Source: an uncultured Bacteroidota bacterium (GTDB lineage: Bacteria; Bacteroidota; Bacteroidia; Bacteroidales; P3). From it: 39,555 nucleotides of DNA. Position 1 is the first letter of the stretch. The number at the start of each line of letters is the position of its first letter. The DNA lies in NCBI GenBank assembly GCA_902771735.1, contig CACXXO010000020.1, positions 1-39,555 on the forward strand, read 5' to 3'. The position numbers and the translations under genes are program-made. Positions 32,486 to 39,555 of this stretch are shown here, piece after piece. The notes beneath the pieces are model-generated. The model searched no databases. It saw only the letters and a program-made list of their open reading frames with translations, and was not told where the DNA came from.

Positions 32486-33401
32486 GGTGGCGGTGTTGCT
32501 GCCATGCTACAACGAAGAGAAGACCATCGGCAAAGTGGTGCGCGACTTTCGCGAGGCGTTGCCGGAGGCCGATATCTATGTTTACGACAACAACTCGACC
32601 GACCGCACTGCCGAGGTGGCCACTGCTGCGGGAGCTATTGTGCGCCATGAGTATGTACAAGGTAAAGGCAACGTTATCCGCCGTATGTTTCGCGAAGTGG
32701 AGGCCGACTGCTATCTTATGGCCGATGGCGACGACACTTATCCGGCGCACCATGCCAAGTCAATGGTGGCATCGGTGCTTGAACAACAGGCTGACATGGT
32801 AATTGGCGACCGTCTGTCGTCGTCCTATTTTACAGAGAACAAGCGCCCTTTCCATAACGTGGGCAACCGTCTTGTGCGTGGTTTGATTCGTCATTTGTGG
32901 CACACTCAAGTGAAGGATATCATGACGGGTTACCGTGCCTTCAGCCGTCAGTTTGTAAAACTTTTTCCGGTGATGAGCGGCCAGTTTGAGATTGAGACCG
33001 AAATGACCATTCATGCCCTTGACAAACGTTTCCGTCTGGTGGAAATTCCCATCGACTATCGCGACCGGCCCGAAGGAAGCGAGTCGAAACTCAATACCTT
33101 CAGCGACGGGTTCAAGGTTCTGCATACCATTGCCACCCTCTACAAGGAGTATCGCCCCTTGCGTTTCTTCGGTTGGCTTGCAGTGCTGTTGGCGGTGGTG
33201 GCGGTTGCTCTGTTTGTCCCGGTGTTGGTTGATTATCTGCACACGGGGCTTGTGATGCGGTTTCCGACGCTTTTCGTTTCCCTGTTCCTTTTCCTGGCAG
33301 CATTGCAGTCGTTCTTCACTGGACTATGTCTCGACGTGATGGTAGAAAAGGATCGCAAGGCTTATGAGTTGAGAGTAATTGATTTTGAGCGGGGAAAATA
33401 G
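32472..33401 (+). CDS. Polyprenyl-phosphate sugar transferase, GT2 with two C-terminal membrane helices
   Basis: 309 residues. The GT2 domain (1 to about 225) shows LLPCYNEEKTIGKVV, YVYDNNSTDRTAE, the metal site MADGDDTYP, VIGDRLSS, and MTGYRAFSRQFVKLFP. Two hydrophobic helices follow (LAVLLAVVAVALFVPVLV and FPTLFVSLFLFLAALQSF). This is the GtrB/DPM1-like layout for enzymes that load a sugar on undecaprenyl phosphate. The start overlaps the upstream membrane gene by 14 bases, suggesting tight coupling. Its stop codon directly abuts that of the convergent GH5-like gene, with no intergenic base and no hairpin. Confidence 0.88.
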   Translation: MKNYKVAVLLPCYNEEKTIGKVVRDFREALPEADIYVYDNNSTDRTAEVATAAGAIVRHEYVQGKGNVIRRMFREVEADCYLMADGDDTYPAHHAKSMVASVLEQQADMVIGDRLSSSYFTENKRPFHNVGNRLVRGLIRHLWHTQVKDIMTGYRAFSRQFVKLFPVMSGQFEIETEMTIHALDKRFRLVEIPIDYRDRPEGSESKLNTFSDGFKVLHTIATLYKEYRPLRFFGWLAVLLAVVAVALFVPVLVDYLHTGLVMRFPTLFVSLFLFLAALQSFFTGLCLDVMVEKDRKAYELRVIDFERGK

Positions 33402-34856
33402 TTAGAGCCTTTCCAAAATGATGTCACCTATCGAGGCTTCCATAGCGTTGGGAGCCTCGAATCTTTTTGGGTTGGTGGGAAGGAGGTCATATTGTATGCT
33501 TCCGTCGGGGAGTGGAAGTGGTTCGCCCCAACCGAGAAGTGGAATCTGCTGGTATTCGCGTTGGCGGTCGGGCAATGGGAGATTGTCGGGGTAGGGGAGC
33601 AAGCGGTCGAATTTCACTTTGCTGCATCGTGGAGCGCTGATCTCGAAATGGGTGCAGATGTCGTTGCTGACGAGTCGGAAACGGCCGGAGCTGTCGCTGA
33701 AGGTGTTCATGCCGACGCTCCAATCCTCGTTCCAGCCACGAATTACGGCACCCTCGATGGGATGGCCGTCGGTATCCACAATGCGGCCGGTTACAGCCAC
33801 GTTTTGATAGGCCAACATGTTGTAGTAGTTCACTGGCGGCATCAAGTCTTCGTCGGTCATCACTCCCAAACATACCCATCCCATGTAGCTGGCCAAATCG
33901 GCAGCAGGTTTCCGTTTCCCATTGCTATCGCGCAGGCCTGTGTATTGGGCCTCGAAATTCACGCCTTCGGGGCAGTCCTGGAATTCCCACCAACCGTAGC
34001 CAATGGCGTTGTTGATTTTTGCATATCGGTAAGTCTCCCACATGAATCCTACTTGTGCGAGATAGGGCACGGAATCTCCGTCGGAGGGAAGCCCCGTCTC
34101 GCCCACCATCCACGGCTTGCCCGTGTAGTGACTGTACCACCACATCTCGGCTTGTGCTCGCAGGGGGTGATAGGTGTGCATCTCAAGGAAGTCGACGGGC
34201 AGCATGGCAGGGTCCCATTCGAAGACCTCAATGGGTTCGGCGGTGGACACGGTGAAGAGCTGGTGGGGCGCATTATCGCGCACCAACTGTCTCCATTCAC
34301 AAACGATGTTGAATGCGTCGCATTTTTCGCGCAGGGGTTCGGTGTCGAAATAAAGCGGCTCGTTCATCAGGTCGTAGGCCCAGAGTGCCGGAAGGTCGGC
34401 AAGGCAGCGCATGAGGCCGATGGCATAGTCGCGCCAATAGCCCTCAAAGGGAGACTTGATGAGTAGCATTACGCGTAGCCCGGCGCTGTCGGCCTGTTGC
34501 ACCATGCGGCGTGTGGCGCGGTACATGGTCGAGGTGTCGCCACCTTCGTTCATCACATCGAGACATACGCGCACAGCGTTGAACCCCCATGAGGCAATGG
34601 TGTCGAAATGCTCACGGACGTTGGTTCCAGTATACCAAGGTGCGGGTACGACTTGGTCATCCTTGATGAATGCCTTGTAGTTAAGCATCTTGGGGAACCA
34701 TTCTTTTCCGTCGATTTCGAACATCCATTTGTTCAAGGAGACATAGCCTGCTGCGGCGACAGGCGGCCTCTCGTCGCAGATGACACATTCCAATTTCTTC
34801 TTGCTGCATCCGACAAGTAGCAGTGTCAAGATTATAAAAAGCGTAGCTTCTCTCAT
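33402..34856 (-). CDS. GH5-like glycoside hydrolase lipoprotein
   Basis: 484 residues. The lipobox LLLVGCS places the lipidated Cys at 17. A TIM-barrel catalytic domain (about 45-340) carries the acid/base Glu166 in YDLMNEP and the nucleophile Glu253 in MVGETGLP, the two-glutamate arrangement of clan GH-A, as in family 5 mannanases and cellulases. Other landmarks are WGFNAVRVCLD and AIGYGWWEFQD. A carboxypeptidase-regulatory-like Ig domain follows (VTGRIVDTDGHPIEGAVIRGW). It has no SusC/SusD neighbours, so it is probably not a polysaccharide-utilisation locus gene. Next to membrane glycosyltransferases it might trim envelope glycans; this is inference. Confidence 0.8.
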   Translation of the reverse strand: MREATLFIILTLLLVGCSKKKLECVICDERPPVAAAGYVSLNKWMFEIDGKEWFPKMLNYKAFIKDDQVVPAPWYTGTNVREHFDTIASWGFNAVRVCLDVMNEGGDTSTMYRATRRMVQQADSAGLRVMLLIKSPFEGYWRDYAIGLMRCLADLPALWAYDLMNEPLYFDTEPLREKCDAFNIVCEWRQLVRDNAPHQLFTVSTAEPIEVFEWDPAMLPVDFLEMHTYHPLRAQAEMWWYSHYTGKPWMVGETGLPSDGDSVPYLAQVGFMWETYRYAKINNAIGYGWWEFQDCPEGVNFEAQYTGLRDSNGKRKPAADLASYMGWVCLGVMTDEDLMPPVNYYNMLAYQNVAVTGRIVDTDGHPIEGAVIRGWNEDWSVGMNTFSDSSGRFRLVSNDICTHFEISAPRCSKVKFDRLLPYPDNLPLPDRQREYQQIPLLGWGEPLPLPDGSIQYDLLPTNPKRFEAPNAMEASIGDIILERL

Positions 34857-34858
34857 GT

Positions 34859-36235
34859 CTATCTTATTCCTTGTTTGGCAGCCTCATAGTCGGGCCAGTC
34901 GAGAAGGTCCCAGAAACGCTCCGAATGGTATTTGTGTCCAAATGAATCAACATAAGCTTTGAATGTCATGGCCTCATAATGGATGGCTTCATGCTTGTAT
35001 TGCTTATAATGGAAGAAGGATAGGTAGGAGACAGCGGCAAAGAGCACCAGTAACATGATACGTGGAATCCGTTTGCGATTGAGCATCCACTCCACGAAGG
35101 CCGCCATTGGCACCGCCAACAGACCGTAGCAGTCTACCATCGAGCGCTGTCCAAAGCATCCGCCGTACCACCAGCACCACCAACACATCAGCACATACAG
35201 GTTGAGCACAAGGAAAACCAACGTGGCGTAAAAATAGTGGCGGTGACGTTTGTACAAGGGTATCAGTCCGAGGATGGCAAACACCATTACTGGGGTGTAG
35301 ATAAGCCAGCCTTTGCGGAATCCGAAGATCCCTTCCAGAAGTTTGGGCTGTGTCCAGAAGAAGTGTTCATTGTTGGTGTAAGAGTAGAATAGAAGATGGC
35401 CGGTCAAAACATGCCAATAGATCATCTGGGGAATCCATATTACCACGGCTGAAGCTGCCATCGTTAACATCATGGGAAGACGATGGATATAGAGTTGCAG
35501 CCTCTCGACGAAGTCCTTCCATGAGGTGATGCCGTAAAGCAGGAAGTAGACCACTACCAGTGCGTCCGACGGGCGAACGAGGGCGATGAGACCAATGTTC
35601 AATCCTAATGTTATGGTGCTCCACCATGAGGGCTTTCGGTACCACTGCTCCGTCTGGTAGAGGAAGATGCAGATGAGGCCAAAAAGAAAACCATGAGAGT
35701 AGGCTCCTTCGTAGGTACTGTACCAAAGAAGGTTGGTGGCCAGAACGGTCACTCCAAGCACAATGGTTGTTGTTAGTTCGGAGAACCGACGCAACAACAC
35801 TTTCCGAAGGAAGACACATCCGAGCACTACCCAGAAGATGCACGCAAAAACGAGCGCTGCAGCATAGGGTGGGCTGAAACCGTCGGCAGGATAGCCTAAG
35901 GGTTTCGCCGTCAGATGCGCCATTAGGAAAAAGGGGCAATAGAGCATGCTCAAGCCCATAGTGGTCTTGATGACGAAGGTGCTGTCAGGCGGGACTATCT
36001 CCGGCCAATAATAGTTACCACACACATAATGATTGAAGTCGTTATGGATAAACGACAATGTGAGGTCTTTCTCAACGAAAGTGGCCGGCAGATAGGAGTA
36101 GAAGTTGATTACGTCGTGATCAATTACCTTTTTCGGAGTGTTGTATATTTTTATATCAAGCGCCTTGATGACCAGTACCGATGCTATCAGTATGACCATC
36201 AAGGCGCTCAGGCTGATGTTCCTTTTCAGTTTCAT
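34859..36235 (-). CDS. GT-C-like polytopic membrane glycosyltransferase (probable)
   Basis: 458 residues from ATG 36235, chosen since the frame upstream runs into the M16 gene. There are about ten to eleven membrane helices. After the first (LSALMVILIASVLVIKAL) the extracytoplasmic loop has IDHDVINFYSYLPATFVEKDL, an acidic loop like the catalytic Asp loop of GT-C transferases that use polyprenyl-phosphate sugars. It lies 14 bases after the M16 gene and two bases before the GH5-like gene, so all three are probably cotranscribed. Specific substrate unknown. Confidence 0.7.
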   Translation of the reverse strand: MKLKRNISLSALMVILIASVLVIKALDIKIYNTPKKVIDHDVINFYSYLPATFVEKDLTLSFIHNDFNHYVCGNYYWPEIVPPDSTFVIKTTMGLSMLYCPFFLMAHLTAKPLGYPADGFSPPYAAALVFACIFWVVLGCVFLRKVLLRRFSELTTTIVLGVTVLATNLLWYSTYEGAYSHGFLFGLICIFLYQTEQWYRKPSWWSTITLGLNIGLIALVRPSDALVVVYFLLYGITSWKDFVERLQLYIHRLPMMLTMAASAVVIWIPQMIYWHVLTGHLLFYSYTNNEHFFWTQPKLLEGIFGFRKGWLIYTPVMVFAILGLIPLYKRHRHYFYATLVFLVLNLYVLMCWWCWWYGGCFGQRSMVDCYGLLAVPMAAFVEWMLNRKRIPRIMLLVLFAAVSYLSFFHYKQYKHEAIHYEAMTFKAYVDSFGHKYHSERFWDLLDWPDYEAAKQGIR

Positions 36236-36249
36236 CAACAAGAGAGGGA

Positions 36250-39159
36250 TTAGTATCCAAAAATCTGTTCGAGGGAGAGTTTCTTCACCTTGCCGAATTT
36301 CGCGAGGGCGTTGAAGTCGATCTCGCTTTCCTTGCCAAGAACGAGGTAGAACTTCTTCTGACCTTTGATGTACTGCTTCTGGAAGTTGACCAGGTCGTTC
36401 ATAGTCATTTTCTGGTAAGCCTGGAAATTCTGTTTGCGCAGAGGTTCCTTGAGACCCAAGCGCTCGCACTGGATGTAGGTGCTGATGATGCCGAACTTGG
36501 TGGTGCGTGCGGTGCGGGAGCTGGCGATGAGGGCATCCTTTGCCAATTTGAAATTGGCTTCCGACTGCGGCATATCGTTGAACAGTTCCTCATAGGCGTC
36601 GAGGGCGTCAAACAGCTTGTCTGTCTGGGTGATAACGTTGGCGCTGTTGTAGAACCAGTCATCCTTGTGGAAGGCGCTGCTGTAATAGCTGCTGGCGCTG
36701 TAGGCGAGGGAGCGTTTTTCGCGCATCTCCTGAAAGACGATGGCGTTCATCGAGCCGCCAAAGTATTCGTTGAAGAGGTTCACCTTCGGTGCGAGAGCGG
36801 GGTTGTACTCGGCGCCGCGGAAGTATTCGGTGAGGTAGACATTCTTGGCGTCATAGTTCACGAAGAGCACCACGTTCTCGTCGGTGGGCTGAGGATAGTA
36901 TATTATTTTGGCAGGAGTGTCCTTGGTGGACTTCACGGTGTGAATCTTGTTGATGGTAGCGGTTAGGTTATTGAGGCTTAGAGGCCCATAGTAAAGAACG
37001 CGATGCTTGTAAGTGAAGAGATTGTGGATGGCATCAGTAAGCTGCTTGGCGGTGTAGGCACGGAGTTCGGCGTCGCTCTCGGTGGATTCCTTGAGGGCTT
37101 TTTCGCCATAGATGCCGTAGGAGTTGAGGGCGCGGAAAGCGGCACGCTGATTGGTCTTGTTGTCGGTGCGGCTTTTGATGGCACGCTCGACGAGCATCTG
37201 CAAAGCCTCGTCGTTGGGCTGGCAGGTGGCCATAATCTCTTCAACGAGGTTCATAGCCTTCTCCATATTCTCGGCCAAGCCGCTGATGCTAATGCTGATG
37301 GTCTCACCACTCACATTGAAACTCCACGAGCAGGCCAGTTTGTAGAATTCTTTCTGCAGCTGCTCGGCGGTGTGCTTGTCGGTGTTGAGGTATTCAACCA
37401 GGTCGGCGGCGAGGTCAATAGTCTTGTCGGTTGTGCCGCCAAAATCGAAGCGGTATTGCAAGTTGAAGGTGCCGTTCTCAACGTTCTTCACATAGAGTAT
37501 CTCGCTGCCATTGGCGGACTTGCCCTTCTGCAGGTCTTTTTTGAAGTTGACGAAGACAGGCTGGATGGGTTTGGCCTTTGCAGCGTCGGCTTTCACTTGT
37601 GCCAGGAAGGGGCTCTCGTTGTCGCGGTTCACGCTGATGGGGGTGATGGCGGGTTTGACGACTTTGGCCACGGGGTCGGGGGTATCCTGGTGCTTGAAGA
37701 TGATGACGTAGTTGTTGTCTTTAAAGATGCGGTTGGCGAAGTCGACGATGTCCTTCTTGTTGATCTTGGCGAGTTCATTGATCTCGTTGCAGACATCGCC
37801 CCAGTTCTGATGCTGTACGAAAGCGTATGCCATCTGGGAAGCGCGGCTGTTGTTGCTCTCAGCTTGCTTCATAATCTGAAGTTTCAGTTGGTTGATGCTG
37901 GCCTCGAGGAGGCTCTCGTCGAACTGTCCATCCTTCAGAAGGTCGATTTGTCCGAGCAGCAGGTCGCGCAGCTGGCCGAGGCTCTGGCCCTGGGTGGGAC
38001 GGCCGCCGAGCATGAAGGCGGCATAGTCGTTGAGGGTATAGGTACCGGCGTAAGCACCGAGGCAGAGCTGCTTCTGGTTGAGGTTGAGGTCGATGAGGCC
38101 GCACGAGCCGTTGTTGAGCACATACTCCATGGCCTGAGCCAGCAGGGCATCGCGGCTGCCGTTACCCTCCTCGATGCGGAAGGCGATGGTGAGGCTCTCG
38201 GGATCCTGGCCGTTGACGAGGCGGATGACGGGGCTGGTGATGGGAGCTTCCTTCACCTTGTGGAACTCGGGCACATTGCCGGGAACCCAGCTGCCGAAGT
38301 ATTTGTCGATAATCTTGATGGCCTCGTCGGGGTTGAAGTCACCGGCCAGGGAGATGCACATGTTGTTGGGCACATAGTAGGTGGAGTGGAAGCGGTAGAT
38401 GTTGGTCATCGAGGGATTCTTCAGGTGTTCGATGGTGCCGAGGGTGGTCTGGGTGCCGTAGGGGTGGTGGGGGAAGAGGGCGCGCATCATCTCCTCGTTC
38501 ACACGGCGGTTGTCCTGTGCCAGGCTGATGTTCTTCTCCTCGTAGACGGCTTCGAGCTCGGTGTGGAAGAGACGGAGCACCAGGTTGGGGAAGCGGTCGC
38601 CTTCCACCTTGGCCCAGGTCTCCAGCTGGTTGGCGGGAATGTTCTCGACATACATCGTGTAGTCGTTGCTGGTGAAGGCGTTGGTGCCCTCGCTGCCGAT
38701 GGCCGTCATGCTCTTGTCATACTCGTTGGCAATGGCGATAGTCGAAGCCACATAGCTGATGGAGTCAATCTGGTGGTAGATTTCCGCACGGCGTTTGTCG
38801 TCGGTGGTCTTGCGGTAGACCTCGTAGAGAGCCTCAATCTTGTCGAGCTCCACTTTCTCGCGCTTCCAGTCGGTGGTGCCCAGTTGGTGGCTGCCCTTGA
38901 AGAGCATGTGCTCCAGGTAGTGGGCGAGGCCGGTGGTCTCCTTGGGGTCATTCTTCGAACCGGCACGCACGGCGATGTAGGTCTGGATGCGCGGAGCGTC
39001 CTTATACACGCTCATGAACACCTTCAGACCGTTCTTCAGCGTGTACTCGCGCACGCCCAGCGGGTCGTTGTCGTAGGTCTTGTACTCGTACTTCTGTGCG
39101 CTCACGCCCGAGAAGAGCATGGCGGCAACAAAGCACAACATTGCGGTTGCTTTCTTCAT
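36250..39159 (-). CDS. M16 family zinc metallopeptidase, two-domain, secreted
   Basis: 969 residues with a signal peptide (MKKATAMLCFVAAMLFSGVSA). The inverted zinc motif HYLEH (His80, Glu83, His84) lies in GLAHYLEHMLFKGS, and a third-ligand region is at about 201-208 (ELEAVYEE). A second M16 half without the HxxEH motif covers about 520-960 (MREKRSLAYSASSYYS is its typical substrate-binding stretch). This is the pitrilysin/PqqL layout, which degrades peptides in a closed chamber. The promoter is 55 bases upstream. Confidence 0.94.
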   Translation of the reverse strand: MKKATAMLCFVAAMLFSGVSAQKYEYKTYDNDPLGVREYTLKNGLKVFMSVYKDAPRIQTYIAVRAGSKNDPKETTGLAHYLEHMLFKGSHQLGTTDWKREKVELDKIEALYEVYRKTTDDKRRAEIYHQIDSISYVASTIAIANEYDKSMTAIGSEGTNAFTSNDYTMYVENIPANQLETWAKVEGDRFPNLVLRLFHTELEAVYEEKNISLAQDNRRVNEEMMRALFPHHPYGTQTTLGTIEHLKNPSMTNIYRFHSTYYVPNNMCISLAGDFNPDEAIKIIDKYFGSWVPGNVPEFHKVKEAPITSPVIRLVNGQDPESLTIAFRIEEGNGSRDALLAQAMEYVLNNGSCGLIDLNLNQKQLCLGAYAGTYTLNDYAAFMLGGRPTQGQSLGQLRDLLLGQIDLLKDGQFDESLLEASINQLKLQIMKQAESNNSRASQMAYAFVQHQNWGDVCNEINELAKINKKDIVDFANRIFKDNNYVIIFKHQDTPDPVAKVVKPAITPISVNRDNESPFLAQVKADAAKAKPIQPVFVNFKKDLQKGKSANGSEILYVKNVENGTFNLQYRFDFGGTTDKTIDLAADLVEYLNTDKHTAEQLQKEFYKLACSWSFNVSGETISISISGLAENMEKAMNLVEEIMATCQPNDEALQMLVERAIKSRTDNKTNQRAAFRALNSYGIYGEKALKESTESDAELRAYTAKQLTDAIHNLFTYKHRVLYYGPLSLNNLTATINKIHTVKSTKDTPAKIIYYPQPTDENVVLFVNYDAKNVYLTEYFRGAEYNPALAPKVNLFNEYFGGSMNAIVFQEMREKRSLAYSASSYYSSAFHKDDWFYNSANVITQTDKLFDALDAYEELFNDMPQSEANFKLAKDALIASSRTARTTKFGIISTYIQCERLGLKEPLRKQNFQAYQKMTMNDLVNFQKQYIKGQKKFYLVLGKESEIDFNALAKFGKVKKLSLEQIFGY

Positions 39160-39213
39160 CTTTCTTGCTGGTGTTTAAATGTTTATATTGTATAATTTTA
39201 TATTTTCTATTTG

Positions 39214-39245
39214 CAAATATACATAAAAAAATGGAATAAAATAAA
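39214..39245 (-). promoter_or_regulatory. Promoter of the M16 peptidase operon
   Basis: TATATTTG at 39221-39214 on the minus strand is the -7 box, within a very AT-rich stretch that follows a terminator. The -33 element is only a T-run. Confidence 0.6.
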
Positions 39246-39281
39246 AAAAGCCCTTTGCCAATTCGGCAAAGGGCTTTTTTT
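39243..39281 (-). terminator. Terminator of the T9SS cargo gene
   Basis: Arms of 17 bases (seven A, then GCCCTTTGCC; reverse copy ending in seven T) pair perfectly around a five-base loop. It lies 18 bases after the stop codon at 39299 and just upstream of the M16 promoter. The arms are symmetric, so it can act on both strands. Confidence 0.92.
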
Positions 39282-39298
39282 GTTAAGAATTACGCCGC

Positions 39299-39555
39299 TT
39301 AGCGGACGATGAGTTTGCGGATGGCATTGACCTGCTCGCCGACGATGCGGACGAAGTAGGCACCCTGGGCCATCTCGGTAATGTCGATGGTGAGTGTGCC
39401 GTCAACGACGGTCCACTTGCCGGTCTCGCGGCCGTTCATGTCGACCACCGTCACCATGGCAGCGCCCTCGATGCCCGTGAGGGTCACCGTGCTGCTGGCA
39501 GGGTTCGGGTAGAGGCTGATGGCGGCGGAGTTGACATCGTCGATGCCCTCGCCGT
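39299..39555 (-). CDS. T9SS cargo protein, C-terminal sorting domain only
   Basis: The last 85 codons of a gene cut by the right edge. The residues SLYPNPASSTVTL, VTVVDMNGRETGKW, ITEMAQGAYFVRI and the Arg-Lys-rich end IRKLIVR are a standard type IX secretion C-terminal domain, which directs the protein across the outer membrane and is removed during surface attachment. The nature of the cargo cannot be seen. The gene ends at a strong terminator. Confidence 0.92.
   Translation of the reverse strand, partial: GEGIDDVNSAAISLYPNPASSTVTLTGIEGAAMVTVVDMNGRETGKWTVVDGTLTIDITEMAQGAYFVRIVGEQVNAIRKLIVR

Noticed and set aside
36236-36469. 78-residue N-terminal extension of the GT-C-like gene
   Set aside because: It overlaps the M16 coding region in another frame and is polar, while ATG 36235 directly precedes the first membrane helix.
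37003-39195. 730-codon open frame on the plus strand
   Set aside because: It is antisense to the well-supported M16 peptidase. Its composition (Val/Leu/Gly/His-rich, no domains) is what GC-rich third positions give on the opposite strand.

Overview
The window looks like chromosomal DNA of a strictly anaerobic Bacteroidales bacterium (gut, rumen or oral type). Several things point that way. Promoters follow the Bacteroidetes pattern, with a TAnnTTTG box near -7 and a TTTG/TTTC box 18-23 bases upstream, and Shine-Dalgarno sites are mostly absent. There are type IX secretion (T9SS) C-terminal sorting domains, a gingipain-like C25 peptidase, a Bacteroidetes-type DUF4271-hemD-rnpA-yidD string, DUF1573 and DUF389 proteins, ferredoxin-dependent 2-oxoacid oxidoreductases, and a large oxygen/peroxide-detoxification set (flavodiiron protein, high-molecular-weight rubredoxin, rubredoxin, ferritin, rubrerythrin). 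Third codon positions are GC-rich, which produces many long antisense frames that I treat as shadows.

Layout. 1-138: start of iorA (-). 511-4913 (+): polyprenyl-phosphate sugar transferase, glmS, ribE, HAD phosphatase, small phospholipase-D-like protein. 4976-10851 (-): yidD, rnpA, hemD with a lysine-rich pentapeptide tail, DUF4271, C25 peptidase. 11162-13530 (+): hisS and an outer-membrane protein with an octapeptide-repeat stalk. 13532-17905 (-): lpxK and the oxygen-defence cluster, including a 52-residue rubredoxin at 15828-15986. 18147-21475 (+): cutC and a transglutaminase-fold lipoprotein. 21511-27118 (-): S9 prolyl peptidase, a four-subunit Vor-type oxidoreductase operon, and a small beta-barrel protein. 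27484-33401 (+): DUF389, DUF1573, aminotransferase, GreA/B-like protein, membrane protein, second polyprenyl-phosphate sugar transferase. 33402-39555 (-): GH5-like lipoprotein, GT-C-like membrane protein, M16 peptidase, and the C-terminus of a T9SS cargo protein.

The most unusual signal is not a gene. All four divergent gene junctions in the window (iorA/GT2, C25/hisS, flavodiiron/cutC, barrel/DUF389) hold an array of 11-bp units, about one helical turn each, with consensus close to (T/A)(A/C)(C/T)CAA(C/G)TCC(G/C). Units run forward, reach a central dyad CC(T/G)AC-N4-GT(A/C)GG, then run as reverse complements in the same 11-bp phase. The dyad changes in a compensatory way between loci (CCTAC/GTAGG or CCGAC/GTCGG), and flanking sequence is partly shared. 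No co-directional or convergent gap has one. I recognise no described system with this architecture; its function is unknown.

How the genes fit together: Ior, Vor and the aminotransferase suggest amino-acid fermentation through ferredoxin. The flavodiiron/rubredoxin/rubrerythrin/ferritin set protects that low-potential metabolism from oxygen and stores the iron. The C25, S9 and M16 peptidases fit peptide scavenging. Two DPM1-like transferases and a GT-C-like membrane protein suggest lipid-linked envelope glycosylation. I saw no tRNA, rRNA, CRISPR array, transposase or phage gene.
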